This document shows positions 1-6,002 of a DNA stretch of 9,912 nucleotides, piece after piece. Position 1 is the stretch's first letter. Each line of letters opens with the position of its first letter. Source of the DNA: Bifidobacteriaceae bacterium (GTDB lineage: Bacteria; Actinomycetota; Actinomycetes; Actinomycetales; WQXJ01); contig JAITIG010000194.1 of assembly GCA_031279575.1 (NCBI GenBank), forward strand, positions 1 to 9,912, in the 5' to 3' direction. The notes under the pieces were generated by a model that was given only the letters and a program-made list of their open reading frames with translations, was not told where the DNA came from and searched no databases. Made by a program: the position numbers and the translations under genes.

Positions 1-641
1 ATGCCCGTCTCGGCCCGTTTGACGTCGCCATCGGCCGCCTGGATCAACTTCAGGAGGATGTTCTCGACGTCCTCGCCAACATATCCGGCCTCCGTCAGGG
101 CCGTCGCGTCGGCGATGGCGAACGGCACGTTCAGCATTCGGGCCAGAGTTTGGGCGACATAGGTTTTGCCGCAGCCGGTGGGGCCGATCAGCAAAATATT
201 GGACTTGGCGATCTCCACCACCTCGGCGCCGTCCCCGGCCGGCCCGGGCGCGCTTGGGGCGGCCTCGCGCCGCCGGGGCGCCGCGCCGGCCCCAACCGGG
301 GCGCCGCCGGTCGCCCCAGACCTGGCCGAAGGCCGCGCGTGGCCTGAGCGGATGCGCTTGTAATGGTTGTAGACCGCCACCGCCAAGGCCCGCTTGGCGC
401 CGTCCTGCCCCACCACATACTGGTCCAGGAAACTAAAAATCTCGCGCGGCTTGGGCAACTCCGCCGTCGATTCCTGCGCCTTGGGCTGGACCTCCTCGGC
501 GATGATCTCATTGCACAGCTCAATGCACTCGTCGCAGATGTAGACCGACGGCCCGGCGATCAGCTTGCGCACATGCTTCTGGGACTTGCCGCAGAACGAG
601 CACTTCAGCAAGTCCGCGACGCCATCGCCGATGCCCGCCAT
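1..641 (-). CDS. clpX: ATP-dependent Clp protease ATP-binding subunit ClpX, N-terminal part (cut by window edge)
   Basis: ClpX is the cytoplasmic AAA+ unfoldase that feeds substrates to the ClpP peptidase. About 213 residues are visible. Residues 14-43 form the zinc-binding domain with cysteines C14, C17, C36 and C39 (CSFC...CDEC). The family segment [19 protein letters not shown] follows, then [10 protein letters not shown], and the Walker A motif GPTGCGKT at residues 153-160. The conserved [20 protein letters not shown] stretch comes next, and the gene leaves the window at AETG, just before Walker B. Walker A lies about 34 residues later than in E. coli ClpX. Much of the difference is an Ala/Pro/Gly/Arg-rich insertion at about residues 100-142, between the zinc domain and the P-loop. 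The ATG at 641 is supported by the good Shine-Dalgarno AAAGGA six bases upstream and by a start typical of actinobacterial ClpX ([14 protein letters not shown]). coaA diverges from it, so no clpP gene lies immediately upstream. Identification is secure. Confidence 0.97.
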   Translation of the reverse strand, partial: MAGIGDGVADLLKCSFCGKSQKHVRKLIAGPSVYICDECIELCNEIIAEEVQPKAQESTAELPKPREIFSFLDQYVVGQDGAKRALAVAVYNHYKRIRSGHARPSARSGATGGAPVGAGAAPRRREAAPSAPGPAGDGAEVVEIAKSNILLIGPTGCGKTYVAQTLARMLNVPFAIADATALTEAGYVGEDVENILLKLIQAADGDVKRAETG

Positions 642-647
642 AAGGAG

Positions 648-683
648 TCCTTTCGCTGGTGGGGAAGACCGGCTCCCATGGTA
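648..683 (-). promoter_or_regulatory. Candidate clpX -10 element and ribosome binding site
   Basis: On the minus strand, AAAGGA (653-648) lies six bases before the clpX ATG and is a clear Shine-Dalgarno. Further upstream, TACCAT (683-678) fits the actinobacterial -10 pattern TANNNT and would give a leader of about 30 bases. I see no good -35 at the expected spacing. The ribosome binding site is well supported; the promoter is tentative. Confidence 0.45.
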
Positions 684-769
684 TCCCCCACCACCCCCCG
701 AACGCGCCGAGGCGCGCGGGCCAGCCCCGGATTGCCTCCCCGCCAGCCGCCGCCCCGGCCGGGCCGTGT

Positions 770-775
770 GACAAT
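770..775 (+). promoter_or_regulatory. Candidate -10 element for a leaderless coaA transcript
   Basis: GACAAT (four of six matches to TATAAT) ends six bases before the GTG chosen as the coaA start, so transcription would begin at or next to that codon. No Shine-Dalgarno is visible before the GTG and no convincing -35 is seen. The same six-base spacing recurs before rarA and the MMPL gene. Confidence 0.4.
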
Positions 776-781
776 GGTGCG

Positions 782-1735
782 GTGCAAGCAACCGCGGTCG
801 GGGTCGAATCGCCGTATCTGTCCTTCGGGCGGGAGGACTGGGCGGCGCTGGCCTCATCGACGCCGCTGCCCCTGACCGCGGCCGATGTCGCCCGCATCAG
901 GGGGATTGGCGACGAGATCTCCCTGGCCGAGGTCGATGTGGTCTACCGCCCGCTGTCCGCCCTGCTCAACCTGCACGCCCACGCCTCCCACTACCTGCAC
1001 GATGTGCGCGGCATGTTCCTGCGCGACACCACCTTGCGCACGCCCTATGTGATCGGCATCGCGGGCTCGGTGGCGGTGGGCAAGTCCACCGTGGCGCGCT
1101 TGCTGGTGGAATTGCTGGCGCGCTGGCCCAGCACGCCCAAGGTGCAACTGCTGCCCACCGACGGGTTCCTCTACCCCAACGCCGAGCTGGCCCAGCGCGG
1201 GCTGGCGGGCCGCAAGGGCTTCCCCGAGTCCTACCGGCGGTCCGCTCTGCTGCGGTTCCTAGCCCAGGTCAAAGGCGGCGCCGCGGCGGTCGAGGCGCCC
1301 CGGTACTCGCATCTGCGCTACGACATCCTGCCTGGCCAGACCACCTGGGTGACCCAGCCGGACATCCTGATTGTCGAGGGCCTCAATGTGCTCCAAGGGG
1401 CCCGCACCACCCCGCGCGGCGGGGACGAGGTTGTGGTCTCAGACTTCTTCGACTTCTCGATCTACATCGACGCGGACACGGCCGACATCCGCCGCTGGTA
1501 CCTCGACCGCTTCTTGGAGCTGCGCCGCACCGCCTTTTCCAACCCGGACAGCTACTTCCACCGCTACGCCTCGATGCCGGCCCCGGAGGCGGTCGAGTTC
1601 GCGGAGATGATCTGGGACACGGTCAACGCGCCCAATCTGGCCGAAAACATCGCGCCGACCCGCCGGCGGGCCTCGCTGATCCTGCGCAAAGGCGCCGACC
1701 ACCTGGTAGAACGCGTCTACCTGCGCAAAACCTGA
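782..1735 (+). CDS. coaA: Pantothenate kinase, type I (CoaA)
   Basis: CoaA phosphorylates pantothenate to 4'-phosphopantothenate, the first and usually rate-controlling step of coenzyme A synthesis, in the cytoplasm. From the GTG at 782 the protein has 317 residues, against 316 for E. coli CoaA. The P-loop GSVAVGKS falls at residues 95-102 with K101, the same numbering as the E. coli enzyme. Other family motifs are [24 protein letters not shown], the [14 protein letters not shown] segment, DSYFHRYA and the C-terminal [13 protein letters not shown]. The reading frame stays open to an ATG at 659, but the extra 41 residues are Pro/Arg-rich and unlike the family. Homology begins at SPYLSF (residue 10), which supports the GTG at 782. 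No ribosome binding site precedes it; a -10-like GACAAT six bases upstream suggests a leaderless message. It diverges from clpX and converges on the DUF554 gene. The function is secure; the start is probable. Confidence 0.95.
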   Translation: MQATAVGVESPYLSFGREDWAALASSTPLPLTAADVARIRGIGDEISLAEVDVVYRPLSALLNLHAHASHYLHDVRGMFLRDTTLRTPYVIGIAGSVAVGKSTVARLLVELLARWPSTPKVQLLPTDGFLYPNAELAQRGLAGRKGFPESYRRSALLRFLAQVKGGAAAVEAPRYSHLRYDILPGQTTWVTQPDILIVEGLNVLQGARTTPRGGDEVVVSDFFDFSIYIDADTADIRRWYLDRFLELRRTAFSNPDSYFHRYASMPAPEAVEFAEMIWDTVNAPNLAENIAPTRRRASLILRKGADHLVERVYLRKT

Positions 1736-1747
1736 GCCGGGCCGGCC

Positions 1748-1764
1748 GGCCGCGGGCGGCGGCC
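1748..1764. terminator. Possible bidirectional terminator hairpin between convergent genes
   Basis: In the 37-base gap between the convergent coaA and DUF554 stop codons, GGCCGC and GCGGCC form a perfect six-base-pair stem around a five-base loop. There is no T-tract on either side, so this is at best a GC-rich, non-canonical terminator. Position is the main argument, since short inverted repeats are common in sequence this GC-rich. Confidence 0.3.
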
Positions 1765-1772
1765 AAGCCCTG

Positions 1773-2510
1773 CTAGCCCAGGGCCGCCACCGCCCAGGCC
1801 AAGGCGGGGGCGAAGACCAGCCCGGGCAGCAAGTCCCCGACCGCGATCCGCATGATGCCGGCCAGGCGCAGACCCAAGGCCAGCAGGATCAACCCCCCGG
1901 TCGCCCCCAGGGCGTCGATCTGCCCGGGGCTGAGGAACTCGCCCAAAGCCAGCCCCACCAAGGTCAGCGACCCCTGGTAGAGGGCCAGCGGCACAACTGA
2001 GAACAGCACCCCAACCCCCAGGGCGGAGGCGAAGGCGATGGCGGCGAAACCGTCCAGGACGGACTTGACCAAGAGTTGGGCCGCGCCGCGGCCCAAGCCG
2101 TCGGAGATCGAGCCGAGGATCGACAGCGGGCCAACGCAGAACAGCAGCGTGGCTGTGACCAGGCCGGTGACGAAGCGCCCCGGCTCGGCGCCGCCGGCCA
2201 CCTTGCGCCGCAGGCGCTCGGCGCCGGCCTCGAGGCGGTCCTCCAGGCGGGCCAGCGAGCCGGCGATGGCGCCCAGCAGCAGCCCGCCAAGCACTATCAG
2301 CAGCGGCGCCTGCGGGCCAACCTCGCTGGTCAGGGCCGGGCTCAGGCCCTCAGAGATGGAGTAGGCGCCCAGCACCACGGTGAACAGGCCCAAAGCCTGG
2401 GTCAGCAGCTCGCGCGTGCGCTCCGGGAAGCGCCCGCCCAGCAGCAGGCCAACCGCGCCGCCAGCCAAGACGGCGCCCACGTTGATGGCCGTCCCGGCGC
2501 CAGTGAACAC
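1773..2510 (-). CDS. DUF554 family integral membrane protein (YdfK/YqgA-like)
   Basis: The protein has 245 residues, almost all in hydrophobic helices, consistent with a multi-pass inner-membrane protein. It opens with the family signature GTAINVGAVLAGG (residues 6-18) and carries the characteristic core FCVGPLSILGSISDGL (residues 124-139). KSVLDG (149-154), the ALGVGVLFS stretch (163-171) and YQG (178-180) follow. A single charged, probably cytoplasmic loop lies at about residues 87-112 (ARLEDRLEAGAERLRRK). The molecular function of DUF554 proteins is unknown; a transport role is plausible but unproven. The start is the GTG at 2510, giving MFTGAGTAIN as in relatives. It lies six bases after the phosphopantetheinyl transferase stop, so the two are almost certainly cotranscribed. 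No strong Shine-Dalgarno is visible and translation is probably coupled. Family assignment is secure; function is open. Confidence 0.92.
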   Translation of the reverse strand: MFTGAGTAINVGAVLAGGAVGLLLGGRFPERTRELLTQALGLFTVVLGAYSISEGLSPALTSEVGPQAPLLIVLGGLLLGAIAGSLARLEDRLEAGAERLRRKVAGGAEPGRFVTGLVTATLLFCVGPLSILGSISDGLGRGAAQLLVKSVLDGFAAIAFASALGVGVLFSVVPLALYQGSLTLVGLALGEFLSPGQIDALGATGGLILLALGLRLAGIMRIAVGDLLPGLVFAPALAWAVAALG

Positions 2511-2516
2511 GGTTGA

Positions 2517-3269
2517 CTAGTCTTCCACAAGCCCTATGCCCTGTTCGCGCCCCGCCCCGGCCCGCGGCGGCGGCGGCGCCAAGCCGCCTGCCTGGTGGGA
2601 CTCGTCGAGGTCGAACGGCGGGTGGAGGGCGGCGCAAACGTGGCCCACCAGGCCCGCGGCGGCGCCGACGCGGCCGAACCGCGCGCCCAGCGCGGCGGGC
2701 CGCAGCGTGTCGAAGGAGCCGAGGCCGCCCGCCATGCCCGTGCCGCGCCACTTCAGGTAGGCCTCTTTCATGGTCCAAACCTCCCAGAAGCGCTGGTCGA
2801 ACTCGGCCGCGCCGCCGGCTTGCTCGATCCAGCGCCGCTCTGGCGGGGCCAGGCGGCGCAGCACCTGGCGGGGGGCGGGCCGCCCGGCCGGCGCGATGTC
2901 GATCCCGACCGGGCGGCCCGCCACCGCCACCGCCAGCCAGTCGCCGCTGTGAGAGATGGAGACGTGCCAGGTCGCCGCGCCGAGCAGGAGCGGCGCGCCA
3001 GCCGGCGTCTTGCCCCAAACCGGCGCGCCGCCCGGCGGCGCGGCTTGGCCCGGGGCCGCGCTGGGCGGCGCCGGGCCGCCCAGGGCGCCGGCCGCCCGGG
3101 CCTCGGCCTCGGCCAGGGCCCGGGCCTGGGCGCTGGCCCGCGCCCGGCGGACGGCCGGGCTTTGCCCGGGGAGCGCGGGCAGGCGCGCCAGGCGGACGCG
3201 GATGCGGGCGGGCGGCGGCGGCGGGGCGGGCGGCCCTGTCCCGTCGCAACCGCTTGGCCGCCTCGTCAT
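2517..3269 (-). CDS. 4'-phosphopantetheinyl transferase, Sfp type
   Basis: Enzymes of this family move the phosphopantetheine arm of coenzyme A to a serine of acyl or peptidyl carrier proteins. The 250-residue protein shows the ordered family motifs: WHVSISHSGDWLAVAVAG (residues 101-118), VGIDI (121-125, with metal-binding D124) and FWEVWTMKEAYLKWRG (161-176). In the last motif, E169 and K173 match Sfp E151 and K155. The position after GIDI, a glutamate in Sfp (E109), is alanine here (A126). The first 25 residues are Pro-rich and the segment at 60-90 is Ala/Pro/Gly-rich. ATG 3269 is the best start, with AGGG six bases upstream. It lies 75 bases after the cystathionine gamma-lyase stop, across a strong hairpin, and six bases ahead of the DUF554 gene. 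The carrier-protein substrate is unknown, and no carrier protein, polyketide or peptide synthetase gene lies in the window. Confidence 0.9.
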   Translation of the reverse strand: MTRRPSGCDGTGPPAPPPPPARIRVRLARLPALPGQSPAVRRARASAQARALAEAEARAAGALGGPAPPSAAPGQAAPPGGAPVWGKTPAGAPLLLGAATWHVSISHSGDWLAVAVAGRPVGIDIAPAGRPAPRQVLRRLAPPERRWIEQAGGAAEFDQRFWEVWTMKEAYLKWRGTGMAGGLGSFDTLRPAALGARFGRVGAAAGLVGHVCAALHPPFDLDESHQAGGLAPPPPRAGAGREQGIGLVED

Positions 3270-3311
3270 CGGCCACCCTGCCCTTTCTGGCGCGCGCCTG
3301 CCGGACCGCGC

Positions 3312-3340
3312 GGCCCGGCGATCGGCGGGGCGGCCGGGCC
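3312..3340 (-). terminator. Hairpin directly after the cystathionine gamma-lyase stop
   Basis: GGCCCGGC (3312-3319) and GCCGGGCC (3333-3340) form a perfect eight-base-pair, all-GC stem with a 13-base loop. It begins four bases past the stop codon of the upstream gene. There is no following U-tract. It may partly terminate or attenuate transcription between the sulfur genes and the phosphopantetheinyl transferase, or protect the 3' end of the upstream message. I see no promoter-like TANNNT between this hairpin and the next gene. Confidence 0.35.
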
Positions 3341-3344
3341 CAGC

Positions 3345-4631
3345 CTAGCCTCCGCCGGGCGCCGCCCCATCGTCCGCTGCCGCCCCGCCGGGCGCCGCCC
3401 CGCCCGCCGCGCCCGCGCCCGGGGCCAGACTTCGCCACGCCGCCCCGCCGGGCGCCGCCCCGCCCGCCGCGCCCGGGGCGGCGCTGCGCGCGAGGGCCGC
3501 GGCCAAGTCCTGCCACAGGTCTTCCGGGTCTTCCAGGCCCACCGAGATGCGGATTAGGCCGGCGGGCACGGCCAGCGGCGTGCCCGCCACCGAGGCGTGC
3601 GTCATCGCGGCCGGCACCTCGATCAGCGACTCGACCCCGCCCAGCGACTCCGCAAGGGCGAACAGCTCGGTGGCCTGGGCGAACCGGGCCGCCTGGGCCG
3701 CGCCCCCGGGCAGCTCGAGAGCGATCATGCCGCCAAAGGCGGACATCTGGCGCGCCGCCAGGGCCGGCGGCGAGGCCTCGCCCGCCCGCCCCAAACCGGG
3801 ATAGCGCACCCGCGCCACACCGGCGCGGCCGGCCAGGCGCCGCGCCAACCACGCGGCCGAGGCCGAATGCCGGGCCATGCGCAAGGCCAAAGTCTTGACG
3901 CCCCGGTGGGCCAGGAAGACATCGAACGGGCCCGGCACGGCGCCGGCCGCGCCGGCCTGGAAGCGCAGCGCCTCGGCCAGGTCCGCGTGGCTGGTGGCGA
4001 CCACGCCCCCGACCACATCGGAATGCCCGGCCAGGTACTTGGTGGCCGAATGCACCACCGCGTCGGCCCCCAAGGCCAGCGGCTGCTGCAAGGCCGGGGT
4101 GGCGAAGGTGTTGTCCACCACCAGCCGCGCCCCCGCCGCCCCCGCCAAACCCGCCAGGGCGGCGATGTCCGCCACCCGGAGCAGCGGGTTCGACGGGCTC
4201 TCAACCCACACCAGCTTCGGCTTGGCCTGCCCGATGGCGCGCCTGGCGGCCGCCAAGTCCGTCAAGTCCGCCACCGCCAACTTGACGCCCCAAGGCCCCA
4301 GCACCTGGCTGATCAGGCGATGGGTGCCGCCGTAGGCGTCATCCGACAGCACAATGCCCTCGCCCGGCCGCAGCGCCACCCGCAGCAGCGCGTCCTCCGC
4401 CGCCAGCCCGCTGGCGAAGGCGACGGCCTGGGCGGCGCCCTCCAAGGCGGCCACCACCCGCTCCCAAGCCGCCCGGGTCGGGTTGCCGGAGCGCGAGTAG
4501 TCGAAGCCGCCGCGCGGCCGGCCCACCCGGTCTTGGACAAAGGTGGTCGAGAGGTGGATCGGCGCGATGACGTCGCCGAAGGCCGGGTCCGGCTCGGCGC
4601 CGACATGGATCGCCCGGGTGGCGAACCTCAT
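3345..4631 (-). CDS. Cystathionine gamma-lyase / gamma-synthase family PLP enzyme
   Basis: This is a fold-type I PLP enzyme of the Cys/Met metabolism family, 428 residues from the ATG at 4631. Visible motifs are STTFVQD (28-34), YSRSGNPTR (45-53, phosphate-binding Tyr and Arg), VDNTFATP (172-179, with D173), SATKYLAGHSDVVGG (195-209, catalytic K198), and ESLGGVESLIEVPAAMTH (329-345). It overlaps the cystathionine beta-synthase by four bases (ATGA), so translation is coupled. The pairing favours a gamma-lyase role: cystathionine to cysteine, ammonia and 2-oxobutyrate. E338 also resembles lyases, but gamma-synthase (metB) activity cannot be excluded. The family core ends near residue 382, at the usual length of about 380. 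The last 46 residues are an odd Ala/Gly/Pro tail built on a 60-base direct repeat. Family is secure; the exact reaction is moderately sure. Confidence 0.93.
   Translation of the reverse strand: MRFATRAIHVGAEPDPAFGDVIAPIHLSTTFVQDRVGRPRGGFDYSRSGNPTRAAWERVVAALEGAAQAVAFASGLAAEDALLRVALRPGEGIVLSDDAYGGTHRLISQVLGPWGVKLAVADLTDLAAARRAIGQAKPKLVWVESPSNPLLRVADIAALAGLAGAAGARLVVDNTFATPALQQPLALGADAVVHSATKYLAGHSDVVGGVVATSHADLAEALRFQAGAAGAVPGPFDVFLAHRGVKTLALRMARHSASAAWLARRLAGRAGVARVRYPGLGRAGEASPPALAARQMSAFGGMIALELPGGAAQAARFAQATELFALAESLGGVESLIEVPAAMTHASVAGTPLAVPAGLIRISVGLEDPEDLWQDLAAALARSAAPGAAGGAAPGGAAWRSLAPGAGAAGGAAPGGAAADDGAAPGGG
3379..3475. repeat. 37-bp perfect direct repeat with 60-bp period inside a C-terminal coding tail
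   Basis: Bases 3379-3415 and 3439-3475 are identical over 37 positions, offset by exactly 60. A shorter partial copy (17 bases, CCGCCGGGCGCCGCCCC) sits at 3352-3368. On the minus strand the repeat encodes the segments GAAGGAAPGGAA at residues 387-398 and 407-418 of the cystathionine gamma-lyase, a 20-residue period. The offset is a multiple of three, so the frame is kept. Confidence 0.85.
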
Positions 4632-5629
4632 ATCCGCCCCCCCGTCTCGGCGGGCGCGGCGGGGCTGGGGCCGGTGGCGAAGCCGTGCTGGGACATCCAG
4701 GCGTCGTCGAAGATTTTGCGCAGGTAGCCGCGGCCGCCATCGGGCAGCAGCACCACGATGACGTCGCTGGGGCGGGCCTGGCGGGCCAGCCCCAAGGCGG
4801 CGTGAACCGCCATCCCGGAGGTGCCTCCCACCAGCAAAGACTCGTGGCGGGCCAGCCGGCGGGCGGTGGCAAACGAGTCCGCGTCCGCCACGCCGATGAC
4901 GCGGTCGACCACCGACGGGTCGTAGGCCTCGGGGTAGAAGTCCTCGCCGGCGCCCTCGACCAGGTAGCCGCGCAGGTTGGACGGGTCGGAGTAGATGGAG
5001 CCGACCGGGTCCGCCCCGATCACCTGGACCCGGCCGCCGGAGGCCTCCTTGAGGTAGCGGCCGGCCCCCGAGATGGTGCCGCCGGTGCCTATCGGCGCCA
5101 CGAAATGCGTCACCGCGCCCTCCGTGTCCCACCAGATCTCGGGGCCGGTGGTGGCGTAGTGGGCCTCCGGGCCGGCCGGGTTGGAGAACTGGTCCGGTTT
5201 GAACGCGCCCGGGATCTGCGCCACCAGGCGGTCCGCCACCGAATAGTAGGAGTCGGGGTGCTCCGGCGGGACGCCGGTGGGGGTCACCACGACCTCGGCG
5301 CCGTAGGCCTTGAGGACGGCGATTTTGTCTGCCGCCACTTTGTCCGGCACGGTGAAAATGGCCCGGTAGCCCCGCAGGTTCGCCACCAAGGCCAGGCCCA
5401 CGCCGGTGTTTCCGCTGGTGGGCTCCACAATTGTGCCGCCGGGGCGGAGGTGGCCGGTGCGTTCGGCGGTCTCGATGATGGCGGCCGCGATGCGGTCTTT
5501 GGCGGAGCCGCCCGGGTTGAGGTATTCGACTTTGGCCAGCATGGCCGGGCCGGCCGGGCTGGCCAAGGCGCCGAGGCGCACCAGCGGCGTCCGGCCGATC
5601 AGGTCGATGACAGAGTTGGCGTAGCGCAT
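4628..5629 (-). CDS. cbs: Cystathionine beta-synthase, catalytic core only (no regulatory CBS domains)
   Basis: This is a fold-type II PLP enzyme that condenses homocysteine with serine (or an activated serine) to cystathionine. The protein has 333 residues. The PLP lysine is K44 in NPGGSAKDR (38-46), TSGNTG (71-76) is the substrate-binding loop and GTGGT (181-185) is the phosphate cup. Features that favour beta-synthase over CysK are the FKPDQFSNPAGPEAHY segment (143-158), the GPEIW signature, YLVEGAGEDFYPEAYD (222-237) and the C-terminal PDGGRGYLRKIFDDAWM (296-312). The actinobacterial enzyme of Mycobacterium type continues into a pair of CBS (Bateman) domains; this one stops about 20 residues after the core, so that control module is absent. 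ATG 5629 is chosen because AAGGAG lies six bases upstream and homology begins there, although the frame stays open upstream. It is the first gene of the minus-strand block. A cysteine-synthase side activity is possible. Confidence 0.9.
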   Translation of the reverse strand: MRYANSVIDLIGRTPLVRLGALASPAGPAMLAKVEYLNPGGSAKDRIAAAIIETAERTGHLRPGGTIVEPTSGNTGVGLALVANLRGYRAIFTVPDKVAADKIAVLKAYGAEVVVTPTGVPPEHPDSYYSVADRLVAQIPGAFKPDQFSNPAGPEAHYATTGPEIWWDTEGAVTHFVAPIGTGGTISGAGRYLKEASGGRVQVIGADPVGSIYSDPSNLRGYLVEGAGEDFYPEAYDPSVVDRVIGVADADSFATARRLARHESLLVGGTSGMAVHAALGLARQARPSDVIVVLLPDGGRGYLRKIFDDAWMSQHGFATGPSPAAPAETGGRI

Positions 5630-6002
5630 GGGGGTCTCCTTGGCTGGAGTGGTCTTGGCGGTGGTGCTGCTTTGGGGTTCGGCGCTGGCGGGCGCCCCTT
5701 GGCCCGCGGCTCGCGTCGATGGGGCCAACAGCCGCTGGGCGCCTTGAGGGGCGGCCGGCGGGGAGCGCCTGGCTGGCGTTGGGCGGGCTGCGGGGTGGGG
5801 CGGGCGGATTGGCCTTAACGAATGTCCCAACAGGCGGCCGCCGGCGCCCAGGGACACCGCCGGCGCCCGCCGCTCGGCGCGGCCTGGGCGGTGGCAAGGT
5901 GGCTGACCTGGCGCATTGCGATCCTGACGTTAGACCTGGTGGGCCGCCGCGGGCTGCCGCGTCCCCTGGTTCGCGCCGAACGCTACCAGGCCGGCGGGCG
6001 CC
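5630..6002 (-). other. Gap between rarA and cystathionine beta-synthase: leader region, no gene seen
   Basis: This 373-base stretch must hold the promoter of the sulfur operon. The only clear element is the Shine-Dalgarno AAGGAG at 5641-5636. A TANNNT hexamer, TAACGT (5932-5927, minus), is a weak -10 candidate without a recognisable -35, and would imply a leader of about 290 bases. A 12-base direct repeat, CCGCCGGCGCCC, occurs at 5838-5849 and 5857-5868. The beta-synthase frame is open upstream to an ATG at 5857, but those 76 codons (Pro/Ala/Ser/Thr-rich) show no family similarity. I recognise no riboswitch. Confidence 0.5.
5965..5990 (-). terminator. Candidate rarA terminator hairpin
   Basis: Twelve bases past the rarA stop, the minus strand reads CCTGGT, then AGCGTTCGGCGCGA, then ACCAGG. 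This gives a six-base-pair outer stem with a further three pairs (GCG/CGC) around a TTCGG loop. An alternative fold uses GTTCG/CGAAC. There is no U-tract, as is common in high-GC actinobacteria. Position and stem quality support a transcript end here. Confidence 0.45.

Noticed and set aside
659..781. A 41-residue N-terminal extension of CoaA from the ATG at 659
   Set aside because: The extension is Pro/Arg/Ala-rich, overlaps the clpX promoter region, and would make CoaA longer than its family. The GTG at 782 gives 317 residues with the P-loop at the expected position.
2350..3852. A 500-codon open frame on the minus strand in another frame over the same region
   Set aside because: It is Gly/Arg/Pro-rich, spans three real genes out of frame and has no recognisable domain.
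2513..3898. A 461-codon open frame on the plus strand, antisense to the transferase and gamma-lyase genes
   Set aside because: The translation is a Pro/Arg/Ala-rich low-complexity stretch with no family motif. It is the mirror of high-GC coding on the other strand, where both genes show catalytic motifs.
5630..5857. An N-terminal extension of the cystathionine beta-synthase from the ATG at 5857
   Set aside because: The ATG at 5629 has an excellent Shine-Dalgarno at ideal spacing and homology begins there; the upstream codons resemble no known domain.
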